A stretch of DNA of 10,686 nucleotides. Source: Marivivens sp. (GTDB lineage Bacteria; Pseudomonadota; Alphaproteobacteria; Rhodobacterales; Rhodobacteraceae). Location: NCBI GenBank assembly GCA_024642185.1, contig JAHEBR010000059.1, positions 1 to 10,686 on the forward strand, in the 5' to 3' direction. Both the position numbers and the translations under genes were made by a program. Below, piece after piece: positions 5,336-10,686 of this stretch (within the stretch, counting starts at the first letter, position 1; every line of letters starts with the position of its first letter). The notes under the pieces are model-generated. The model worked only from the letters and a program-made list of their open reading frames with translations, searched no databases and had not been told where the DNA came from.

Positions 5336-6561
5336 TATTTGCGATAGTCTTCCGGTCGAATCCGGTGGCGCGTAAGTTTGTCGTAAAATGTTTTGCGCGG
5401 CAGCTTGAGCAATGCAGCCGCTGACGTAGCATTCCCTCCCGCCTTTCCGAGCGCTTCGATCAAGAGCTGCCGTTCGACCTTGGCCATCTGCTCGGTAAGG
5501 CCAAAACCTTCGACCTCGGCAACATCTCCGAGCCCCATGACAAAGCGCATCGCAGCGTTCATCAGTGCGCGGGCGTTGCCCGGCCAATCCTGCGCCATCA
5601 GGCGGGCAATGTGATCTGGCGTAATTTCGGGCACGGGTAGGTTGGCCTGTTCACAAGCCTGCGCGACATAGTGGCGGAACAGAACCGGGATGTCCTCGGT
5701 GCGCTCGCGGATCGCCGGGATCCTGACCCGCATGAGATCAAGCCGATAGAATAGATCGGCGGAAAACCGGCCCGCTTTGACCTCGGCGCCCAAATCATGG
5801 GTCGATCCGGCGATGATCCGCGCACCGCCTCCTGCCTCCAGACGGTCCAGAAGCGCAAATTGGGTCGGGCCGCCAAGTTGTCCGATCTCGTCGATGTAGA
5901 GAGTCCCGGCCCCCGCTGAGGAATAGGCCTCGGACAGACCCGCCACATCAAGACCGGCCGCAGAACGCTTGATGAAGGGATACCGCGCCGCCGCCGACAA
6001 GAGATGGATCACTTCGGCGATCTTTGGCGTGCCGGACCCGGGCTCGCCCAGAATCAAGACTTCGGCCCCCGCTCTGGCAACCGCCCTCGTCCGCTCACGC
6101 AGGTCTGCCGCAAGCTCTGACGTCCCGTGGAGCATGCGCGAGGCCGCATCACCACTTTCAAACTGGAGGCGTTGCCGGCGGCTGTCGAGAATCTCGGCCC
6201 GCAAACCAAGCGCCTTGCGGACAGTCGCCAGAAGATCGGACGGGGCACAGGGTTTTTCGAGAAAGGAATGGGCGCCCGCATCCATTGCCTTGACCGCCAT
6301 CGGGATATCGCCCTCGCCGGTCAGAAGGATCACGGGCAGCTCGGGATCGGCCGCGCGGGCATAGTCTAGAAGGTGGAACCCGTCCCGCCCCGGCATTCGG
6401 ATGTCGGTGACGATCACCCCATCGAATTCGCGGGTGATCAAATCCTTCGCGGCGACGAAAGAGCCTGCCAGAAATGGCTCGAGTTCTGCGAGTTCGAGCA
6501 TTTGTCCCAGTGCCTCACGCACTTCTATGTCGTCGTCGACCAGAAGAACCCGCTTGGTCAT
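5335..6561 (-). CDS. dctD: DctD-like response regulator with degenerate AAA+ domain
   Basis: The 408-residue NtrC-family regulator has three parts. The receiver (about 1-120) is intact: acidic D9-D11, phospho-acceptor D53 in VTDIRMPG, T81, and K103 in EKP. The C-terminal Fis-type helix-turn-helix (about 365-403) is also intact. The central AAA+ domain (about 145-345) is not. Walker A reads GEPGSGTPK at 172-180, with T178 where the lysine should be. The stretch between the first helix and Walker B (LYIDEIG, 221-227, intact) lacks about 20 residues, including the GAFTGA loop. The second loop before sensor I is shortened to EAGGGA. The switch Asn and sensor I are altered, and the first arginine finger is S267 (R273 remains). 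R331 of sensor II is present. Its length is below the roughly 440-460 of classical DctD. The start overlaps the dctB stop (ATGA), and AAAGGAG lies 10 bases upstream at 6572-6578. It should receive phosphate from DctB and control dctPQM, but probably not through sigma-54. Confidence 0.9.
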   Translation of the reverse strand: MTKRVLLVDDDIEVREALGQMLELAELEPFLAGSFVAAKDLITREFDGVIVTDIRMPGRDGFHLLDYARAADPELPVILLTGEGDIPMAVKAMDAGAHSFLEKPCAPSDLLATVRKALGLRAEILDSRRQRLQFESGDAASRMLHGTSELAADLRERTRAVARAGAEVLILGEPGSGTPKIAEVIHLLSAAARYPFIKRSAAGLDVAGLSEAYSSAGAGTLYIDEIGQLGGPTQFALLDRLEAGGGARIIAGSTHDLGAEVKAGRFSADLFYRLDLMRVRIPAIRERTEDIPVLFRHYVAQACEQANLPVPEITPDHIARLMAQDWPGNARALMNAAMRFVMGLGDVAEVEGFGLTEQMAKVERQLLIEALGKAGGNATSAAALLKLPRKTFYDKLTRHRIRPEDYRK

Positions 6562-8306
6562 GCTGCTTGTGCTCCTTTGACGGCGGCCAGTTCCACGGTG
6601 AAGATCGCACCTCGCTCAGGATGGTTCCGGCCGCGGATTTGCCCGCCGAAACTCTGGACAAGCCCATAGGAAATCGAAAGGCCAAGGCCCATTCCTTTGG
6701 CTGAACCGATCTCTTTGGTCGTGTAGAAAGGATCAAAGATCCGCTCCGGTTCGGCGATGCCCGGCCCGGTATCACGCACGGCAAGAAATACCCTCGGCCC
6801 CTTGCGCTCGAGCGTGATCTCAATGCGCCGGTTTTCGGTCTCTTCCATGGCGTCGACCGCATTTGAGATGAGGTTCACAACCACCTGCTGGAGACGCACC
6901 TCGCCGCCACGCACCATCACCGCACCCGAGGGTGCGGCCCAATCGAGGCTGACGCCGGCGTGGCTGATCTTCGATGTTCCCATCTCGATCGCCGCATCGA
7001 CCACTGCAACCAGATCGACATCCGACAGCGGCTCGTTCTCCTGTTTGGCAAAGGCGCGCAGGTTCTTGATGATCCGGCCCATGCGGCGGGCCAATTCGGA
7101 GATGCGGGCAAGGTTTTGCGCCGCAACCTCGGGCTTGCCGCGTTCAAGGAAGGCCTCGGCATTCTCGGCAAAGGAGCGGATCGCCATGAGCGGCTGGTTC
7201 AATTCGTGGCTGATCCCCGCCGACATCTGGCCCAGCGCCGAAAGCTTGCCCGCCTGCACCAGATCGGCCTGCGCCTTCTTGAGGCGCGCCTCGGCGTCGG
7301 TGCGCTCGGCCACCTCGTGGCGCAGATCGCGGTTGGCGCGTTCAAGCTCGTCGGTGCGCCGCGCGACCCGCTCTTCCAGCGCCACATTGATCTTGGCGAG
7401 GCTCCGCCGACGCTCCGCGAAAAGAAACAGGAGCGCGCCGAAGGCAAGGCAAAGGGCGACGGTCGCCGCCGATTGGAGAAAAGCCAGTTGACGGGCAGGC
7501 GCGACGTCAAGAAGCGCCTCGCCGCGCAGCCCGATCACCGGTAAATCTTGCCCCAGATGCAGCGCAATCGCGGGCAGGTAGCGCCCACCGTCAACTTCCC
7601 AAAGGATCAGGCCATCCCGCTCTGTCTCGCGATAACTGACGAAAGGGGCAAGTTGTCCGCCATCGGCGCCGGTGCGTGTGCTGAAAACCAGTTCGGAGCG
7701 GTTCGAGACGAAAACTACGCCCCGCTCGTCGGTGAAAAAGACTGTGGGCCTATCGCCGCGCAGCGCGGCTTCGACCTCTTCGACATCGGCCATGACGATG
7801 ACTGCGCCCGCCACAGGCCCTTCATCTGCGAAGACAGGGGCGGCAAATGAAAAAGACCGGCGCCTGAAGGCCTCGCTGTAAAGGTGTTCGACACCAAGCG
7901 CCCCGTCCATCGCCCGCTCGAACTCGGCCGCGCCCATGTAGCTTCCGGCCACAACGTCCTGAGCACGAGCCAGATTTCTTCCCGAGGGATCGACGACCAC
8001 AATATCCAGCGCGCCGGTCTTGTCGGCGACCGTAAGAAGCAGACGCGCCCCCTCATCCTGTCCGATTTCGCCCGACAGGAGCCCCGCTACGGCTGGATGG
8101 TCCGCCATCAGCACCGCCAGCTCACGGTAGCGCTGAAGTTCGCTGGTGAGATGGTCGGCAGCCAGCGCAAGGTCGGACCTGCCTCGGCTTTCAAGTTGCT
8201 CCAACGCGGCCCCATAGCCATACCACCACACCCCACCCGCCATGAGGGCGACGGCGAGGACATAGCCGACAAATCCGGCGATCAGTCCGGGGGTGTTGCG
8301 CTTCAT
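6558..8306 (-). CDS. dctB: DctB-like sensor histidine kinase
   Basis: The 582-residue inner-membrane kinase has helix 1 at about 8-30, a periplasmic region of about 240 residues (31-270) of the Cache/PAS-like type seen in DctB, helix 2 at about 272-297, a charged coiled coil (300-352), and a complete transmitter. The H box is ISHELNQPL with H367, the N box is NLISNAVDAM (478-487), G1 is DTGPGI (512-517), the F box is DPFYTTK (525-531) and G2 is GMGLGLSI (538-545). Nothing essential is missing. It should sense an external dicarboxylate, perhaps together with the transporter, and phosphorylate DctD. The ATG at 8306 is the first ATG in frame and directly precedes helix 1; its ribosome binding site is weak (GAGG about 12 bases upstream). 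The frame opens at a TTG at 8348 with no binding site. The stop overlaps the dctD start by 4 bases, indicating translational coupling. The gene is divergent from the P450 gene across 72 bases. Confidence 0.92.
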   Translation of the reverse strand: MKRNTPGLIAGFVGYVLAVALMAGGVWWYGYGAALEQLESRGRSDLALAADHLTSELQRYRELAVLMADHPAVAGLLSGEIGQDEGARLLLTVADKTGALDIVVVDPSGRNLARAQDVVAGSYMGAAEFERAMDGALGVEHLYSEAFRRRSFSFAAPVFADEGPVAGAVIVMADVEEVEAALRGDRPTVFFTDERGVVFVSNRSELVFSTRTGADGGQLAPFVSYRETERDGLILWEVDGGRYLPAIALHLGQDLPVIGLRGEALLDVAPARQLAFLQSAATVALCLAFGALLFLFAERRRSLAKINVALEERVARRTDELERANRDLRHEVAERTDAEARLKKAQADLVQAGKLSALGQMSAGISHELNQPLMAIRSFAENAEAFLERGKPEVAAQNLARISELARRMGRIIKNLRAFAKQENEPLSDVDLVAVVDAAIEMGTSKISHAGVSLDWAAPSGAVMVRGGEVRLQQVVVNLISNAVDAMEETENRRIEITLERKGPRVFLAVRDTGPGIAEPERIFDPFYTTKEIGSAKGMGLGLSISYGLVQSFGGQIRGRNHPERGAIFTVELAAVKGAQAA

Positions 8307-8378
8307 GGCCCGACTTTGCCTCGCCCCGCGCGCGAAGGCCAGTTGCAATCACATCGGGGTGGCGGCAATGCTGGGGTC

Positions 8379-9548
8379 ATGTTGCACCTGTCTCAATCCC
8401 CGACCGATCCTGCCTTCGTGCAGAACCCCTACCCCTTCTACGACCGCGCCCGCGCGGGGGGTGATCTGTTCTTCTGGGAAGACTATGGGCAGGTCTGCGC
8501 CGTCTCGCATCAGGCCGTTGCTGCGCTTCTGCGCGACCGTCGGATGGGCCGCGAGATCCCGCCCGAGTGCCAACCTGAGATCCCCGCTCATCTCAAGCCA
8601 TTCTACGACATCGAAGCCCACTCGATGCTCGAGCTTGAACCGCCGACCCATACCCGCCTGCGCAGCCTTGACCTGCGCGCCTTCACCAGCCGCCGTATCG
8701 CGGGCCTCGGCCCCGAGATCACCCAGCTGGCCCATGAGTTGATCGACAAGTTTCCCGCCTCCGGCCCCTTCGACCTTCTCGACGCCTTCGCCCGGCCGGT
8801 CCCGATTCTGGTGATCTGCCGCCTCCTCGGCGTTCCCGCCGACCGCGCGGACGACTTGCTGGCGTGGTCCAACGCCATGGTCTCGATGTATCAGGCCCGC
8901 CGCACCCGCGAGATCGAGGATCAGGCGGTCGCCGCCACGCTGGCCTTCCGCGCTTATATCCTCGAGGTCATCGCGCAAAAGCGCCGCGCCCCGGCCGACG
9001 ACCTTCTGAGCCAGCTTATCGCCGCCGAGGAAGACGGCTCCAAACTTTCGACCGACGAGCTGATCACCACCGCGATCCTTCTCTTGAATGCGGGCCACGA
9101 AGCCACGGTTCACACGATGGGCAACGGCATCAAGACCATGCTCGAGACAGGAGACCGCGATATTCACGAGGCCTCGGTCGAGGAAATCCTGCGCTACGAC
9201 CCGCCGCTGCATATGTTCACACGATGGGTCTATGAGGACATCACGCTCTACGGCCACGATTTCAAGCGCGGCGATCAGGTGGCGCTCTTGCTCGCGGGGG
9301 CCAACCGCGATCCGTCGCCCTACCCTCAGCCCGACCTCTTCTCGCCCACCCGTGTCGGCCCCGCCAATGTCTCCTTCGGCGGCGGCATCCATTTCTGCGT
9401 TGGCGCCCCCTTGGCGCGGCTGGAACTGCTCATCGCCATGGGTGCCCTTTTCGAACGTTGCCCCTCCCTGCGCCTCGCCGAGCCGCCGGAATATGCCAAT
9501 GTCTATCATTTCCACGGGCTGAAGCGGCTCATGGTGCGGCAGGGCTAA
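8379..9548 (+). CDS. Cytochrome P450 (bacterial class I type)
   Basis: The 389-residue soluble haem monooxygenase carries all core marks. The C-helix motif HTRLR (91-95) contacts the haem propionates. The I-helix AGHEAT (238-243) holds the acid (E241); the alcohol position is T243. E269 and R272 form the ExxR pair of the K helix. FGGGIHFCVGAPLAR (333-347) holds the haem-thiolate C340. The stretch between the I and K helices is about ten residues shorter than usual, because the J-helix region is reduced to KTMLETGDRDIHEAS. Electrons must come from a ferredoxin and reductase encoded elsewhere, as none is visible here. The frame extends far upstream over antisense of dctB. The ATG at 8379 fits the family N-terminus (SPTDPAFVQNPYPFYDRAR), but only a weak GGGG lies before it, 2 bases away, so initiation may be inefficient. 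The 72-base gap to dctB shows no clear promoter. The substrate cannot be named. Confidence 0.93.
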   Translation: MLHLSQSPTDPAFVQNPYPFYDRARAGGDLFFWEDYGQVCAVSHQAVAALLRDRRMGREIPPECQPEIPAHLKPFYDIEAHSMLELEPPTHTRLRSLDLRAFTSRRIAGLGPEITQLAHELIDKFPASGPFDLLDAFARPVPILVICRLLGVPADRADDLLAWSNAMVSMYQARRTREIEDQAVAATLAFRAYILEVIAQKRRAPADDLLSQLIAAEEDGSKLSTDELITTAILLLNAGHEATVHTMGNGIKTMLETGDRDIHEASVEEILRYDPPLHMFTRWVYEDITLYGHDFKRGDQVALLLAGANRDPSPYPQPDLFSPTRVGPANVSFGGGIHFCVGAPLARLELLIAMGALFERCPSLRLAEPPEYANVYHFHGLKRLMVRQG

Positions 9549-9590
9549 TTCACCCTCGCGGGCGGAAGCGATTGCCGCTATGGCAGGGCC

Positions 9591-10686
9591 ATGAGCGCGC
9601 CCTTTGAAATCCTTCTGGTCACGGCCCCCGGCCTCGAAGCCCCCCTTGCCGAAGAGGCGAAGGCGCTTGGCCTGATCGTCACCGGCACCCTGCCCGGCGG
9701 TGTGACCGTGCAGGGCGGCTGGCCCGAGGTCTGGCGCGCCAACTATTCCTTGCGCGGGGCTGCGCGGGTTCTGGCGCGGATCGGATCGTTCCGGGCCTTC
9801 CATCTGGCCCAGCTCGACAAGCGGTCGCGCAAGTTTCCCTGGGGCGAGGTGCTGCGCCCCGATGTGCCGGTGCGGATCGAGGTCACAACCAAGGCCTCAA
9901 AAATCTATCACGCCAAGGCCGCCGCCCAGCGCGTCGAGAAGGCCATCACCGAGGAGCTTGGCGCGCCGATCTCGCCCGAGGCAGAGATCGCCATCAAGCT
10001 GCGGATCGACGACAACCTCTGCGAATTCAGCGTCGATACCACGGGCGAAGCGTTGCACAAGCGCGGCCACAAGGAAGCGGTGGGCAAAGCCCCCATGCGG
10101 GAAAACCTCGCCGCCATGTTCCTGCGCCAGTGCGGCTATCAGGGGATGGAACCTGTCGTCGATCCCATGTGCGGCTCGGGCACCTTCGTGATCGAAGCCG
10201 CCGAGATCGCCGCCGGCCTCGCCCCCGGCCGCTCGCGCGGCTTTGCCTTCGAGAAGCTGGCGAGCTTCGATGCCTCGGCCTTCGCCGCGATCAAGGCCGA
10301 ACCGGCCAAGCCCCTCTCAACAGGCCTGCGCTTCTACGGCTCCGACCGCGATTCCGGCGCGATCCGTATGGCGAAAGCCAATGCCGAACGGGCGGGCGTG
10401 GCCGAGGTGATCGACTTCAGCCTGCACGGCGTGAGCGAACTCACGCGCCCCGAAGGCGCGCCCGGCCTCATCATGGTCAACCCGCCCTATGGTGCGCGGA
10501 TCGGCGAGCGGAAGCTGCTCTATGCGGTCTACGGCGCCTTGGGGAAAACCCTGCTCGAACGGTTTTCGGGCTGGCGGGTCGGCATCGTCACCTCCGACGC
10601 AGCGCTCGCGCACACCACCGGCCTGCCCTTCCTGCCCACCGGCGCGCCTGTCTCGCACAGCGGCCTGCGGATCACCCTCTTCCAGA
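9591..10686 (+). CDS. THUMP-domain class I SAM-dependent RNA methyltransferase (RlmL/YcbY N-terminal type), partial
   Basis: The frame is open from the ATG at 9591 to the window edge (365 codons, no stop), so the gene is cut at its 3' end. It has a ferredoxin-like plus THUMP N-terminus (about 1-160), which binds RNA, and a Rossmann methyltransferase domain from about 165. The SAM motif is DPMCGSGTFVIEAAEIA (191-207), followed by GSDRDSGAI (250-258) in the next strand. NPPYGARIG (297-305) is the catalytic NPPY motif of enzymes methylating an exocyclic amino group. This matches the E. coli RlmL N-terminal module, which makes m2G2445 in 23S rRNA. Related single-module proteins of about 370-380 residues are typical of alphaproteobacteria, so nearly the whole gene is probably present. 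No strong ribosome binding site precedes the ATG (GGAAG at 9563-9567 is distant). It follows the P450 gene by 42 bases and may be read through from it, though the functions appear unrelated. Confidence 0.92.
   Translation, partial: MSAPFEILLVTAPGLEAPLAEEAKALGLIVTGTLPGGVTVQGGWPEVWRANYSLRGAARVLARIGSFRAFHLAQLDKRSRKFPWGEVLRPDVPVRIEVTTKASKIYHAKAAAQRVEKAITEELGAPISPEAEIAIKLRIDDNLCEFSVDTTGEALHKRGHKEAVGKAPMRENLAAMFLRQCGYQGMEPVVDPMCGSGTFVIEAAEIAAGLAPGRSRGFAFEKLASFDASAFAAIKAEPAKPLSTGLRFYGSDRDSGAIRMAKANAERAGVAEVIDFSLHGVSELTRPEGAPGLIMVNPPYGARIGERKLLYAVYGALGKTLLERFSGWRVGIVTSDAALAHTTGLPFLPTGAPVSHSGLRITLFQ

Noticed and set aside
8307..8348. A longer DctB starting at TTG 8348
   Set aside because: There is no ribosome binding site for the TTG, and the extra 14 residues precede an N-terminus (MKRNTPG then a membrane helix) that already looks complete.
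8349..9803. A 484-codon open frame on the - strand across the P450 gene
   Set aside because: It is antisense to a complete P450 with all catalytic motifs, and its translation is low-complexity and matches no family.

Overview
The window is GC-rich (I estimate low-to-mid 60s % by eye) and densely packed. It carries a chromosomal segment typical of an alphaproteobacterium. The protein styles and the combination of a DctPQM TRAP transporter with a DctB/DctD pair point to the Rhodobacterales (Rhodobacter/Paracoccus/Roseobacter relatives). The assignment is by style, not by a database match. I see no tRNA, rRNA, CRISPR array, insertion sequence or prophage gene.

Layout. The left edge holds the last 38 codons of an A-type Fe-S carrier (HesB/IscA family, + strand). 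Seven bases later a gene for a 2-oxoglutarate/Fe(II) oxygenase of the isopenicillin-N-synthase-like family ends, on the - strand. That gene is divergent from tpiA (triosephosphate isomerase, + strand). tpiA meets dctM tail to tail with 3 bases between them. From about 1.9 to 8.3 kb everything is on the - strand and, in transcription order, reads dctB, dctD, then a 234-base regulatory gap, then dctP, dctQ, dctM. This is a complete TRAP uptake system (periplasmic binder, small and large membrane subunits), probably for C4-dicarboxylates, together with its own two-component system. Divergent from dctB is a cytochrome P450 gene (+ strand), followed by a THUMP/SAM RNA methyltransferase gene that runs off the right edge.

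How the parts work together. DctB is an intact membrane histidine kinase with a periplasmic sensor region. DctD has an intact receiver and an intact Fis-type DNA-binding tail. Upstream of dctP are two tandem copies of a palindromic site of the form TGTGCGG-N4-CCGCACA, which are good candidates for DctD binding. Binder and permease genes are separated by a perfect 10-bp hairpin, a common way to keep the binder in excess. TpiA would serve gluconeogenesis during growth on C4 acids, but its link to the transporter is only adjacency.

Most notable point. The central AAA+ domain of this DctD is badly degenerate. The Walker A lysine is replaced. Both sigma-54 contact loops (the GAFTGA loop and the second, pre-sensor I loop) are missing. 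The switch asparagine, sensor I and one arginine finger are changed. No acceptable -24/-12 promoter is visible before dctP, whereas the two palindromes lie at class-I-activator distances (about -62 and -95) from a candidate -10 box. The simplest reading is a DctBD system that has dropped sigma-54 dependence and ATPase-driven activation and now works with the housekeeping polymerase, in parallel with what is known for NtrC and HupR of Rhodobacter capsulatus.
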